Origin: Effrenium voratum
Taxonomy: Eukaryota; Sar; Dinophyceae; Suessiales; Symbiodiniaceae
Length of the DNA stretch: 64,000 nt
Direction: 5' to 3'
Assembly: GCA_963377175.1 (NCBI GenBank)
Contig: CAUJNA010001868.1
Span: 675,880 to 739,879 of the forward strand
Of this stretch, positions 20,285-30,344 are shown piece by piece. Under the pieces are notes generated by a model. It was not told where the DNA came from. It did no database searches and was given only the letters and a program-made list of their open reading frames with translations. The stretch's first letter is position 1. Each line of letters begins with the position of its first letter. The position numbers were made by a program, and so were the translations under genes.

Positions 20285-20358
20285 GCTGGTGCTCAGTAGG
20301 GAATGCGGGAATGAGCCTGGGCATTCTTCAAAGGAAACCACCAGTTGGATGTTTGTTT
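20285..20358 (+). repeat. TIR-P fragment cut by TIR-H
   Basis: GCTGGTGCTCAGTAGGGAAT and AAGGAAACCACCAGTTGGAT match the copy at 39523. The right part is missing and a TIR-H begins at the break. Confidence 0.6.
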
Positions 20359-20453
20359 CCTAGACTCTCCATGAGCCTTTAAAAAAGGGTCCATGACCCC
20401 ATTCTTTTGGGTAATGACCAACCCTTTTTTAAGGTTCAGAAGGAGACTCCAGG
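20359..20453 (+). repeat. TIR-H element
   Basis: CCTAGACTCTCCATGAGCC at left, GTCCATGACCCCATTC inside, AAGGAGACTCCAGG at right. Confidence 0.75.
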
Positions 20454-20873
20454 TAGGGGTCCTTCCATGCAACTCACCCCGGCACGGAGGGCTCGAGTTG
20501 GTCGGAGTCGCTTTGAGGAGCTGAGCATCGAGCTGCCGAGGCACAGCCGCCGGAGGACTCGGCGGGGATGCACCTGACAGGAATGGGTCCCTGCAAGAGG
20601 AGACCCTCCCACAAATGCTTTATGTTAGTGGGAGGAAGGGTACTCTTTTTGGTTTTTCGGTGGTTCAAAGCCGATACTGCAAGGCTTATCTTCATTATGG
20701 GGTTATCAATCAGTATCCCATCTTTTTGGAGTTGGTACTCTTCTCATTGACCTCTTGGTGCTCCCTTTTTGGTCCACTTTTAGTGGCCCCAAAGGGTGAA
20801 CCTTTTAGTTCTGGTTCCCTGAGTTTTAAAGGGAACGAAAAGCAAGACCGAACGCCGTTTTCTTTGCCCCTTG

Positions 20874-21100
20874 AAGAAAGGCAGCAGACCCGTTGAAGTA
20901 TGTGGGTTGGGGCAACACCTTCAAAAGTGAGGAGCCTTTTAGGGGAGAAGACTCCGATGAAAATCAACCAGTTATCCGAGTTCCGAATGGGAAGCTGGGA
21001 ATGGTCTAGTCTAGTTTGAGACATGCTCAGATCTATTTTATGTCCTGATTCAACAAGCGGCGTGCTGTTGTTATTTTATTCCTCAAAAGGGTGGTTTTCG
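20874..21100 (+). repeat. Segmental duplication, copy 1
   Basis: Closely matches 22906-23103. Shared landmarks in order: GGCAGCAGACCCGTTGAAGT, GGGGAGAAGACTCCGATG, AAATCAACCAGTTATCC, GGGAAGCTGGGA and GGCGTGCTGTTGTTATTTT. This copy has extra bases at 20999-21020 and 21044-21058. The two-copy frame comparison is under copy 2. Confidence 0.75.
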
Positions 21101-21459
21101 TTTGACGTATCGCATTTTGTTTGGGTCCAATTGAGACTTGGTTCGTTTTTCTCTCGTTTGGGGTTAAGCTGGTTAGAGGGAATCCTTCCATTGCAACACT
21201 CAGCCTGCGCAGTTGTAGGCCTTTTTCACGAGTTTTGCGGGTGCCTCCCAGTTAGCTGTGTTGGAAACGGAAAGGCGATCAGTTTTGACGCCAGGGTCTG
21301 TCTTTTTGGGTGCCCTTTTGTTTTTGTTTTGAGGGAAGCCAAAGGACACCCAGCATTTGTCGTGTTTGACCTATTGTAGGCTACGCCCAGCGGTTTGGGG
21401 CATGCCCATGCCGCAGCATCTCTGGGGCTGCTTTTGGATCCCAAGAAACTAGCTGTCGC

Positions 21460-21535
21460 CATACCCATACCCATACCCATACCCTCACCCATACCCATGT
21501 TACCCATACCCATGGATTGTCGTTACCCATACCGA
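21460..21535 (+). repeat. (CCCATA)n short satellite
   Basis: ACCCAT hexamers, nearly perfect for about 35 bases and then interrupted. The unit is not the TTTAGGG-type telomere repeat. Confidence 0.75.
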
Positions 21536-21628
21536 TGTTCTCCCTCTTCGGTCTCCCTTCTTCCAGGTGGCCGGCTACTTTTTTTGTCATGCGCCCCCCC
21601 AAATCCCTCAAGGCTGGCTTCCTGTACC

Positions 21629-21701
21629 TGGGTATGGGTCAAAATGAAAGCACCGGGAATTGGTCCGCAGGTTCTGGTCCAGGTCCTGGCTCCCTAAAGG
21701 T
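21629..21701 (+). repeat. TIR-D element, right end lost
   Basis: TGGGTATGGGTCAAAATG and CACCGGGAATTGGTCCGC are clear; the right half is replaced. Confidence 0.5.
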
Positions 21702-21968
21702 GCCCCCAAGATACATGTTGCCCATTTGAAACATGGCTTTTTCCTACCAAAAATAGGGGGACACCAGCATTGACAAGGCAATGTTCAGGTGTACAATGCA
21801 TCCGGAACCCTGCTAAAGGTTGGCCACTCCGGCGCTTTTTTTTTCCGGACGCAAACAACCCGAGGCCTCGAGCTTCGGCTGAAGCGCGGCCAGAGCGCCG
21901 CGGCCTCGGGCCGTCGGGCCTTCGAGCCTCGATGCGGCGGGGCTGGGAGAGAGGGACAACTCGCTGAA

Positions 21969-22036
21969 CTCAGTTGTTCAGTGGCACCCTTTTTCTTTTT
22001 TCCAACTTTTTTTTCCAGGGTCACTGAACAACTGAG
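21969..22036 (+). repeat. TIR-C element, internally deleted
   Basis: Both 15-bp termini are perfect but only 68 bases long: the CCCCACTAAAAGTGG core is missing. The bases after it (AGAGAAGAGTACG) are the same as after the copy at 22164-22286. Confidence 0.8.
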
Positions 22037-22163
22037 AGAAGAGTACGCCCTGAACTCCCGGGGATTTCTCTCCCTCACGTGGAAGCTCCTCCCAGTTGAA
22101 TTGGCCGATCCGAATGGAAGCGAGTGTTCCGTTGCAAGTTTCGGGGTTCTCATGGGAGAGTCC

Positions 22164-22286
22164 CTCAGTTGTTCAGTGGCACCGAGCCTCTGTTTTCCAA
22201 CTTTTTTTTGGTGGCCCCACTAAAAGTGGTCCAAGCCCCAAAAAGGGGTCCGATTCTTTTTTTTCCAGGGTCACTGAACAACTGAG
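22164..22286 (+). repeat. TIR-C element, full length
   Basis: CTCAGTTGTTCAGTGGCACC to CACTGAACAACTGAG with the CCCCACTAAAAGTGG core. It shares its right flank with the copy 130 bases upstream, so a local duplication or gene conversion linked the two. Confidence 0.85.
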
Positions 22287-22369
22287 AGAAGAGTACGTCC
22301 TGGGCCCTGGGTTTTTGGTGTTGAGTCAGTTGGTTTTGCCTTGAAGTCACCTGATTGACGTCTGCAAAA

Positions 22370-22668
22370 ACAACCATGTCATATGGAAAACACAAGGGCC
22401 CGCAGCGTACCCTCTCAAAAGCATTGGTCTGGGTACAGGGCTTGCAACCTTTGTGGGTTCGACATTTCGCGATGTTCCTCCCAGACCATCGAAGTAGATC
22501 ATCCACTCGCCATACCCCGCAGACATTGATTGGCTTTTTTATACCCGCGAGATGTTGGCCAAGCCTGGACCCGCCATGGGATGTCTCTGAGCCCTGCTCC
22601 AGTGATTTTCGAGCATCCCGCAAAACATTGGGAACTATGGCGCCATGAATTTTGATCGGGATCCTCAT
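22370..22668 (-). CDS. Cys-containing open frame, unknown function
   Basis: Minus-strand frame beginning with ATG at 22668 and open into the TIR-C copy. I do not recognise a family. The first 95 or so codons look protein-like: a basic, Gly/Ser-containing N-terminal part, a Trp-containing segment (V-W-R-V-D-D-L-L-R-W), then four cysteines in a cluster (K-C-R-T-H-K-G-C-K-P-C) with a further C-G-P-L-C. The cysteine layout might bind metal, but the spacing matches no named zinc motif. The coding-like part stops near a TGCAG on this strand around 22366, which could be a splice boundary. The plus-strand frame 22355-22648 overlaps it completely and is less convincing. Confidence 0.25.
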
Positions 22669-22696
22669 TTTGAGGGGTTGGTAGACGTATAGAACT

Positions 22697-23227
22697 ATGT
22701 CCCACGCAAGTCACCCAGCGGCACCCTGTCTTCCTGGGTCTTTGTTTCAGCCAACCAACAGAGGTAACAGGTGTTTTTTCCTTGACTTCTCCCATGTGGG
22801 GGTTCATCAATATTCCCTTCAGTCCCAAATGAGCATGGCCAACTTTTGCTCCCCAGGTCGAAATATCAAGTCTTTTCTGTGGTTTTCCAATGGCCATCCC
22901 ATCCCAAGAAAGGCAGCAGACCCGTTGAAGTATGTGGCTGGGGGAAAAAGCCTTCCGAAAGTGAGGATCGAGCCTTTTAGGGGAGAAGACTCCGATGAAA
23001 ATCAACCAGTTATCCGAGTTCCGAATGGGAAGCTGGGAAGACATGCTCAAATCTATCTTATGTCGGCGTGCTGTTGTTATTTTCCTCAAAAGGGTGGTTT
23101 ACGAAAGGGCCCAATTAAAAGCTCACAGGTGCTGGGCTCCACTCTGGTGGACCTCCAGGCGAACCGGATCCAATGGCTGTGGTTTTGTCAAAGCCAATGG
23201 GATCACATTTTGGGGGGTTTTCGGTGA
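22697..23227 (+). CDS. Exon-like frame overlapping a duplicated block
   Basis: Plus-strand frame of 176 codons. Residues about 70-135 (22906-23103) are the part of interest: Lys/Ala start, then a Glu/Asp-rich run (R-G-E-D-S-D-E-N-Q-P) and R-V-P-N-G-K-L-G. The homologous block at 20874-21012 keeps this same frame although the copies differ by a 6-base net indel just before the acidic run, then stops at a TAG introduced by extra bases. Frame preservation across the indel is weak evidence of coding history. No domain is recognised and no start or splice site can be fixed. The right end of the frame enters a TIR-E, so it is not coding there. Confidence 0.3.
   Translation: MSHASHPAAPCLPGSLFQPTNRGNRCFFLDFSHVGVHQYSLQSQMSMANFCSPGRNIKSFLWFSNGHPIPRKAADPLKYVAGGKSLPKVRIEPFRGEDSDENQPVIRVPNGKLGRHAQIYLMSACCCYFPQKGGLRKGPIKSSQVLGSTLVDLQANRIQWLWFCQSQWDHILGGFR
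22906..23103 (+). repeat. Segmental duplication, copy 2
   Basis: Second copy of 20874-21100, about 2 kb away in the same orientation, shorter because it lacks two small insertions. Confidence 0.75.
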
Positions 23228-23318
23228 ATTCACCCATTTTAGAGTTCCTATTTTAGTGGTTGGATTGAATCGGATGTTCACTGGGGGTACGATTCGGATT
23301 TTGACCTATGGCCATATG
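23172..23318 (+). repeat. TIR-E element, longer form
   Basis: AATGGCTGTGGTTTTGTCAA at left, GGATGTTCACTGGGGGTACG inside, TTTTGACCTATGGCCATATG at right. Confidence 0.65.
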
Positions 23319-23796
23319 GGACGACGTCACGAGGTATTTGGGACCGAACTGGGCGGAGCTGGGTGTGGCACCAGTCTGAAGTCCTGAGTGCGACATGGAA
23401 CTGCCGATTCTTGTTGACTAGCTTTTGCTGGCGCGAGAGGTTTGGGTGAGCCACTTTCAGGGATAGGCAAACTCCTGATGTTCAACAAAGAATGTCCCGA
23501 ATGTTTGTCTATGGTCAAATGCCAAACGCTAACACCAGGGTATCACTAAACATTCAAGACAACCGCATTGCTTGACCCTCACTCTCCTGCTATCCTAGTG
23601 GTTCATGACTGCAAAATGCCCTTTGACATGAACTGGCATTTCCCTTGCCGGAAATTGGGCCCAGCCTTTACTCTTTACCTCTTTGCCATAGGTCTTAAAT
23701 CCGTTGTGCAGGATCGCCGGCTCTGCTCGTTGAGGGAGAAGGCAGGCAACGGGCAACTCCATTCTGCCCCCGCCCCCAAAAGCCAAAACAACACAT

Positions 23797-24088
23797 AAAT
23801 GAGCTCAGGTGACATCCCCAACAGTACCTCACCCGTATGGGTTCTGCAGATGCGGAAGGTCCTACTCAGCGTACGGATTGGATGCGCCCGCGCGTTCCAA
23901 CAAACCTGGCGGAACCTGGAACCTTACCTCAGAGCTGCCTTGCGGAACCCTCCTATGCATCCCATGAACCCTCTCGGAGCCCTTGTGGAACCCTCGTGGG
24001 ACCCGCCCCGTGCAGCCCCTTTCACCCTCGCGCAGAACCCTCGCGGAACTCGCCTGAGCCTTTTTAGCTTTCAGCTGTTGGGAAAGAA
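23797..24088 (-). repeat. TIR-F element, reverse
   Basis: The right terminus appears reversed at the left (AATGAGCTCAGGTGACATCC then CCAACAG) and the left terminus reversed at the right (AGCTTTCAGCTGTTGGGAA). The interior is a decayed array of GGAACCCT-type units, the complement of GGTTCCACCAG. It abuts TIR-E. Confidence 0.65.
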
Positions 24089-24091
24089 AGG

Positions 24092-24212
24092 AATACGGCT
24101 GTGGGTCAGAACCAATGGTACCATTTTGGGGTAGGTGCACCACCCATGTTAGTCTATTCCAGTGGGGATTGGGATGTTCACTGGGGGTACGGGATTTGAG
24201 CCCATGCCCATA
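24092..24212 (+). repeat. TIR-E element
   Basis: ATACGGCTGTGGGTCAGAAC at left; GGTAGGTGCACCACCCATG and GTTCACTGGGGGTACG inside; GAGCCCATGCCCAT at right. Confidence 0.7.
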
Positions 24213-24581
24213 CAAGAAGAAGAAAAGAAGGGGTTCCTCATTTTAAGGATGGTTGAGGGAGAAATTCATCAACTGGAGGTCTTCTTCTTGAGGGCGAACT
24301 CTTTTCGGGGATTAGTTGTACGGATTTCCAAACAGACGCCGGGCTTGATTTGGTGGCTTTGCCCATTGGAGTACTCTCTTCGAATCACCCCAGCTCTATA
24401 AATTTGGCAAGGGCATTCAGATTGACTTGTGCAAGATATCAGCCTGGCTTTCCGATTCCTTGACACTGACTACTTATGGTGTTGCGATCCTCCCGGCATA
24501 AGATTTGAAACGACTTGTTCCTTGCATCTACCACAGCGCATTTGACCCCCATTTGAAACATATTCTTCGGAGCAAGGCCGA

Positions 24582-24609
24582 GACACACACGCACACACAC
24601 ACACACACT
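24582..24609. repeat. (CA)n microsatellite
   Basis: CA dinucleotides with one interruption. Confidence 0.8.
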
Positions 24610-24699
24610 CCAGGCACACAGAGAGACAAACAAGAGACGCGCACACAGAACAGTCGCAAGCCACCCTTGCGTTTCTCTCTCTATCTCTCTCTTGCGCTG

Positions 24700-24906
24700 C
24701 GACGGTCAACACACTTGTGCGACAATAGCGAGCACTTTGTGCGCTGACACTGGCTACGATAGAGACTTGTGCGCCGACAACGGGCACTTTTGTGCGCCGA
24801 CAGTGGACACGCTTCTGCGCCAACAAGGAACACTTGTGTGCGCGAACAGTCAGGAACACTCTTGCGCGCCGACGGTGGGCACGCTTCTGCGCCAACAATG
24901 AACACT
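24700..24906 (+). repeat. GTGCGCCGACA-type tandem repeat
   Basis: About seven irregular units of 25-35 bases, each with a form of TTGTGCGCCGACAGTGG followed by ACACTT. One more unit (GCGCCGACGGTGAACACGC) lies at 25137-25157, on the other side of the TIR-F copy that interrupts the array. Confidence 0.65.
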
Positions 24907-25137
24907 TTTTCCCCAACAGCTGAAAGCTTTGGGGTCTCAGCCCCCGGGGTGGTCCGGGGCGACCCTGAGGTAAGGTTCTACGAGGGTTCCACCAGGGTTC
25001 CACCAGGGTTCCACCGGGGTTTCACCAGGGTTCCACCAGGGTTCCACGAGGGTTCCACGAGGTTCTGCCAAGGTTGCGAGGTGGTGCGAGCACTAAAACG
25101 AGCACCGCATGCTGTTAGGGATATCACCTGAGCTTAT
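24907..25137 (+). repeat. TIR-F element, short form
   Basis: Left end TTTTCCCCAACAGCTGAAAG, then GGGGTCTCAGCCC and CCTGAGGTAAGGTTC. An array of 11-base GGTTCCACCAG units follows, then AGCACCGCATGCTGTTAGG and the right end ATCACCTGAGCTTATT. CCCCAACAG and CTGTTRGGG are the inverted termini. It splits the surrounding GCGCCGAC tandem repeat. Confidence 0.8.
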
Positions 25138-25170
25138 TGCGCCGACGGTGAACACGCTGAGGCCCAGGTT

Positions 25171-25271
25171 TTAAATATCTTAAGACTTTAATTTTGGGAA
25201 ATCAAGGAGTTTTCCACTAGACCCCCCAAAAAGGTATACATGTTTTTTTCAGGGGGGTCAACGCAACCAAG
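25171..25271 (+). repeat. TIR-B element, left end lost
   Basis: Starts inside the family at AAGACTTTAATTTT, then GAGTTTTCCACTAGACCC and CAGGGGGGTCAACGCAACC to CAAG. Confidence 0.6.
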
Positions 25272-26464
25272 TTTTCTAGGCCTTCGGACAGCAACTTGAG
25301 ACGGAAGGAAAGCACCTGCGAGCTGCGGCAGCTCTGGTCTCCGGATCAGCCACACTCAGCCGGGGACGCCGAAACAGCTGAAAGGCTGAGCAGTTCAAAA
25401 TCCAGTTTGGCGTCTCAAAGTCGTTAGTAGTCCCCCAAACATGGTCGGTATTCCTTTTTTGCGGTTTGAATATTACTAACTAGACAGTTCTCATCAGTTC
25501 TCCGTTTTTTTGAGAAACGTGCACCTACGCGTAAACAAAAAGTGTGAGGCTCCGCAGGTGTCTTGTGTAAGGCGAAGTGGGTGCGCGCGTAAACCCCACC
25601 TTGTCTGCACGCGTGCCCAAATTTATTTGCTCCACAATCTAGATGAAGGTAGTAAGGGACAATTTCAACCTTCATAATTCTTGAAGCATGGCTCTGGCAT
25701 TACGACTTTGCTTGTGTATGACGCATGTGGGACCTACAAGTAGCTCTGACCGGAGGCGGATGGGACCATGACTCAGGCACGAAACTGCCGATAGGCAGTC
25801 AAGATGGTTTTGAGGTGGCCGAATTTCTGGTTTGATTGGGCTTACAATCAAGCCTACAATACGAAGCTTTAGACCATGTTCTGCCGGGCCGCCCTCCGCA
25901 TGTTGGCTTGCAGCATGTGATGTGAGGTCGGGTCGCTGTACCTTTGGCTGCGAGTGGTTCCCATGCAGGATCCGCCTTCCATTGCCTTGTTTGGCCCTTC
26001 AGCCGCAAGGTGCACAATCTGTGGAAGAGTCCAAGCCAGATTGCACAGGTGGGAAAACCCATTCTAATGCCGACATCACTTGGGCAGCCTAGAATTTCGT
26101 CAATTTTGGAACGTTCCCCCCTCGAAGGTGCCGAACAAAGGGCCTCTAGCTTCTTGAGACGCAAGGAACATGAACAATATTGCATTCCAAACTTCGCCTA
26201 ATGCCGACCTCCGAATGAACACCTTCGTAGCATATTTCTGAATCTGAGATCTCTTTTGGGGGGAACTGGGCCTAGCATGAATGTTCGCTTCGCGGCCGGA
26301 TGTCCAAATACTCAAAGGGCTTGCTTGCCAACATGCAGCTATTCCCCTAGCAAAGAAAGTGGAGCCACCACTGATTCGTTGGATCGAGTTTATGCATATG
26401 AAGTGGTTGTGTCCTACGTGACTGGCATCAAAACACCCTTCAAAAAGGGTCTCTAAGTACTTCT
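25272..26464. other. Gene-free stretch, nothing recognised
   Basis: About 1.2 kb with no repeat family. Opposed open frames of 85-145 codons around 25799-26537 show no domain. Confidence 0.3.
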
Positions 26465-26569
26465 CATAGGCGTCCTTTTTGGTTGGTCTGGTTGAACCTG
26501 GGAGGGCGAGTTCTGGTTTACCCGGTGGTTCAGTCATCTACCAGGGCCATCCAAAACGGACATCTATGG
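26465..26569 (+). repeat. TIR-K element
   Basis: CATAGGCGTCCTTTTTGG at left, CTGGTTTACCCGGTGG inside, AACGGACATCTATG at right. Confidence 0.7.
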
Positions 26570-26739
26570 TCCTTCTGTTTTCCTTGTCCAGGTCTTCGAA
26601 CTGTGAAGCAGAGACGCTGAAGAGCACCGCCTGGTCATGTTTTTGAGCCGTACGAAGAGCAGCGGACCAAAGTTCGAAACAAACATTGCGAAAGGTTGCA
26701 TCGTTTGTTTTCCACGTCCCAGCCAAGTAGCTGATCACG

Positions 26740-27166
26740 CTTGGCGGTCCGGGGGGGGGGGGGTTGGGCTTTTGCGGGGGAAATTGGTCACAGGACGCGT
26801 CAATTTGAGAGCATAATTAAGCTGACCTTTCGGCGATTTGGCCCATGTCTTCGCTGTGGGGAGCATCTTTTAGAGCTCGATACTCTGTTCATAAAGCCCC
26901 GAACCTCGGGCGTCTCCCCTTTGAGGCACATTCCTCCCAACAAATTTCAGCGGCTCAACTCCAAGCGGGTCGCTCGCTCGCGCCCAAACACCACGCCTTG
27001 CCGCGCGCCAAATCGCGCTCGGCTCAGCGCGAGGAGTTTCCGGCTCCGCAGCTTTGGCCCGGGCTGCAGGAACCCTTCCGCGCCGAGCTGCGGGTGATAC
27101 TGCACGAGGCGGGTGGCTGGCCGGGCGGCTAGGGCGCACCTGGCTGGCTGGGGGGGTGGGTGCCTT
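26740..27166. other. GC-rich stretch with G run
   Basis: Begins with a run of G at 26750 and is GC-rich from 26960 to 27160. Several overlapping frames on both strands are a consequence of base composition; no domain seen. Confidence 0.3.
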
Positions 27167-27167
27167 G

Positions 27168-27248
27168 CTCCCACCAATTCACATGGAAGGAAAAGGGTCC
27201 AAGCCAGGACCCCCGAACCTCAGGTTCTATGTTAATTGGTGGGAGGGT
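27168..27248 (+). repeat. TIR-AA element
   Basis: CTCCCACCAATTCACATGGA pairs with TATGTTAATTGGTGGGAG. The interior has CCAGGACCCCCGAACC. Confidence 0.6.
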
Positions 27249-27498
27249 AACAGGAGGTTCTTTACAGAAATCAAACCTGTCAAACATGTTTGCATGGATG
27301 AAACTTTGAATGTGGGCAATCTCGTTCTTCAATCTTCTTGCATGAGGGTCTTAGAGGAGTGTTTGTGAGAACAGCGCTTCAACCCTGGTGTCCGCTTTTC
27401 AGCGAGAGCTCTATCAAGGCTCGCTCTACTATTGGGTGTTCAATCCAGGTCAGGTGACATGCACAGCAACATGCAAGATATGAGTCATGTGGTTCCCT

Positions 27499-27610
27499 CA
27501 TATGGGTATGGGTCAAAATTAAACCACCAGGGGAACCGCAGGTTTTAGTCCTTGGTTTCATTTACCGGGGAAGCCCATTTTGGTACCTATTTTTGACCCA
27601 CAGCCATATG
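27499..27610 (+). repeat. TIR-D element, reference copy
   Basis: CATATGGGTATGGGTCAAAA at left and TTTTTGACCCACAGCCATATG at right; interior AAACCACCAGG, GCAGGTTTTAGTCC, TTTACCGGGG and TTTTGGTACC. Confidence 0.75.
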
Positions 27611-27948
27611 CTGTGGATGCCCTACTTGTACCATAGTTTTGTTCGTGCTTTCGGCAATACCTATGCTACAATGCTAGCCCGGACTTGGTGCTGAGCGACA
27701 GTTGAGGACATTGGAGGGGGCGCACAGACCAGTCAAATGTATTTGCGTCCAGTTGGGTAAACGTTTTTTCTTCGGCCCCAAGTTCGGCCGCCTGGTCTTC
27801 CCCTTCATCAGGTGCAATTCTGCAAAGCCGTGGCTGCAGAGGAGGCCGGGTAGGTGGCTTTTGTCTTGTTTGTGATGTTTGGCAAAGAAGGACACCCTGG
27901 AAGCTCACTTTTTTGGTGGGTTCAAGGCGAGACCAACTGTACTTGGTG

Positions 27949-28058
27949 GCTGCCAGCCATCCGGTTCCTGAGCTTTTTAGATCCTTTTAGTTTTTTTAGT
28001 GGTAGTTTCCATTTAACCCACTAAGAGTTAAACTTTTAGCGGGGGATCTGAGGGCAGC
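27949..28058 (+). repeat. TIR-Y element, copy 1
   Basis: CCAGCCATCCGGTTCCTGAG at left, then TTTAACCCACTAAGAGTTAA and AGCGGGGGATCTGAGG. It matches 54999-55104 over its whole length. Confidence 0.6.
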
Positions 28059-28671
28059 CCAGATTAGATTAGCCAGTTGGAGCTGTGAATCTGCAGGGAC
28101 CCTCGGGCCATGCTTGCCTTCTTGCCTGCAACGGGTGCCCAACCTGGCTGTGTTGATTGGGGGAGAACCCACACAATGGGTCGGAATACACTTCCCCTCT
28201 GCAAATGATGTCCGCCAGAGGGTCCATGTCCGAGTCCAAACAGTAATCTTGAGAAATCCTTACAATGCGACCATTTCAAGGAGAGGAGACCCGCTTTGCT
28301 TATGGGGCTATCTCTGTGTCCCTTCAACCCCAAATAGGGTAACTAACCCTCCCCAAGACAACAAGGAAACAAAGAAGACGGCCCAAGAAATTCCATGCAG
28401 CCCCACAATGGGTACCAACTCCAACCAAGCCCAAACCTTCCAAAGACCTGATGAGACTGGGGTTGGCGGAAAAACCCTGCCTCACAATTTTGGTTGTCCT
28501 TTTGCAGGTGGGTGAAACGGGGTTGTGGACTTCTTGGGAAGACATTGACACCCCGGGCTGTTTTTGCGCACATCTTTCGCTCGACCACTTCTCTTCCAAG
28601 GTCGTTGCCTGTGCAGAGCTGGACATGGCCGTCGAGGTTTTTGGGTCGCGTTGGCGGATTCTCTTTTTGAC
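28059..28671. other. Gene-free stretch, weak opposed frames
   Basis: A 133-codon plus frame (28114-28515) and 125-codon minus frames overlap. Neither shows a domain; no repeat family placed. Confidence 0.3.
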
Positions 28672-29013
28672 TTGGCCGCGGGTCAAAACCAATGGAACCA
28701 TCTTGGGGTAGGTGCACCACCCATTTTAATATTTTTCCCCAACAGCTGAAAGCTTTGGGGTCTCAGCCCAGATAGGCTCCGGGGTGGTTCGGGGCGGCCC
28801 TGAGGTAAGGTTCCACCAAGGTTCCACCAGGGTTCCATCAACGTCCCACCAGGGTTCCACCAGGGTTCCACCAGGGTTCCACGAGGTTCGACGAGGGCTG
28901 CGGGGTGGTGCGAGCACTAAAAAGAGCACCGCATGCTGTTGGGGATATCACCTGAGCTTATTTAGTGGGGATTGGGATGTTCACTGGGGGTACGGGATTT
29001 TGGCCCATGGCCA
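28672..29013 (+). repeat. TIR-E element split by TIR-F
   Basis: Left half (GGGTCAAAACCAATGGAACC, GGTAGGTGCACCACCCATT) and right half (AGTGGGGATTGGGATGTTC to CATGGCCA) are separated by about 230 bases of TIR-F. Removing these restores a normal TIR-E of about 113 bases. Confidence 0.8.
28734..28962 (+). repeat. TIR-F element nested in TIR-E
   Basis: TTCCCCAACAGCTGAAAGC at left; CCTGAGGTAAGGTTCCACC; array of GGTTCCACCAG units; GCATGCTGTTGGGGATATC and CCTGAGCTTA at right. TATTT occurs at both junctions and may be the target duplication. Confidence 0.85.
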
Positions 29014-29537
29014 CTTCCGACCGATGCGAAATCGAATGTGAAGTGGAATGAAGCCAGGCTTTAGTCCGGTACGGGTCCCCGAAGAAAGGACACCACCAGT
29101 TAAATAGCTTATCTTGGGGTCATTCCATGTCTCATTTCCTGCTGAGCGCCAGCAACTTTGTGACCCACGCCTCTCTTGGGAAGATGGTCAGAGTTATTGC
29201 CCGTCCTCAATAAAGGGAATGTTGTGGGGAATCATCACTATTGGAGGGGTAATTGCGGTTTTACCTCTCTATTTTTAGGACAGGTGTATTCATCCGGGGT
29301 CAACATGAATAGTAGAATGTTTTCGGTACAGAACCAACGCCCTGCGTAGAGATTCAAGCATCCAGAGCCTCATTTCTACCTCTTGACTGCTGCAGAGCAC
29401 CTGCACCTTAATAGCAGAATGTTTTCAAAACGATCCAAAGCCCTCATGGGGGCTGGGTGGGGGGGGGGAGCCCAAATAAGGCCTTATTAAGCGCCCTCAA
29501 CCCCTCTCCCTGCCCCCACAGCCCCCATGAATCTCTA
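29014..29537. other. Gene-free stretch with TIR-P and TIR-J traces
   Basis: A TIR-P right end (TCATTTCCTGCTGAGCGCC) lies at about 29115-29150 and a weak TIR-J core (AAAGGGAATG, ATCATCACTATTGG) at 29212-29245. Otherwise nothing recognised. Confidence 0.4.
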
Positions 29538-29628
29538 CCTGGAGTCTCCATGACCATTTAAAAATGGGTCCATGACCCCATTATTTTGGGTACTGACCCC
29601 ATTTTTTAAGGGTCATGGAGCGTCTAGG
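29538..29628 (+). repeat. TIR-H element
   Basis: CCTGGAGTCTCCATGACC pairs with GGTCATGGAGCGTCTAGG. The inverted repeat continues outward into ATCTCTA and TAGAGAT, so the hairpin here is longer than in other copies. Confidence 0.75.
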
Positions 29629-29639
29629 TAGAGATTTGA

Positions 29640-30268
29640 CGCTCACAAGATGCACTCGGCCCGAGCCCGACTCACCGCCAGCGGCTGCATGGCCATCGCC
29701 TTCCGGCGCCGCAGTGCAGTGAATGCCTCGATCGAAGCGGTGCGAGGGGCGAGGGGCGCGTTTTGCGGGGCGCACAACTCGGTTTGTTTTTCTTTCAAAA
29801 TTTGGGGGCCTCCCCCCAAATTTGGCGCCACGGTTTGGTTTTCTTTGGTTTCCCTTTACACCAAGCTCAAAAAATCGGGGAACGACAGAGACAGAGTTCG
29901 TACCGGGTTTCGTGGTCGGACTCAGGCGATGCCCGACCCTTGCAGGGCAGCCGCCGGCGCCCTGATGACCTGGGGAAATCGGAAACTTGAGTCAACGGTC
30001 CTTTGGGTGGGTCTCTTTTTTTTCTCCGGTTTTTTAGTTGTTTTTGTTGTAGCTTTCTCTTTCTTTTTTGGTAAAGTTTGGTGGCCTTTAGCTTACCCTT
30101 CCACTGCCTTCCAGTTGTTTAAGTTGTATCCTTTGAGTTTGCCTTCCATTGCCGTGGAATTGCCATGGGAGCTCACTGAGTCCTGCGCCATTCTTTTCCA
30201 AAAGGGTATCTTCTGATGCGCTCAATGCGAGTTAGGGGGGGTAGCCCTTCTGCTTGTTGTTTTTTGTT
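29640..30268. other. Gene-free stretch left of the large TIR-F element
   Basis: Contains a 188-codon plus frame (29650-30216) without a recognisable domain and with T-rich low-complexity parts. Not called as a gene. Confidence 0.3.
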
Positions 30269-30344
30269 TTTTCCCCAACAGCTGAAAGCTTTGGGGTCTC
30301 AGCCCAGATAGGCTCCGGGGTGGTTCGGGGCGACCCTGAGCTAA

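Noticed and set aside
21460..21535. (CCCATA)n as an internal telomere
   Set aside because: The unit does not match the TTTAGGG-type plant and dinoflagellate telomere repeat and the tract is only about 75 bases.
24470..25003. 177-codon minus-strand frame with repeated motif
   Set aside because: The repetition is the DNA tandem repeat plus TIR-F; it is not a repeat protein.
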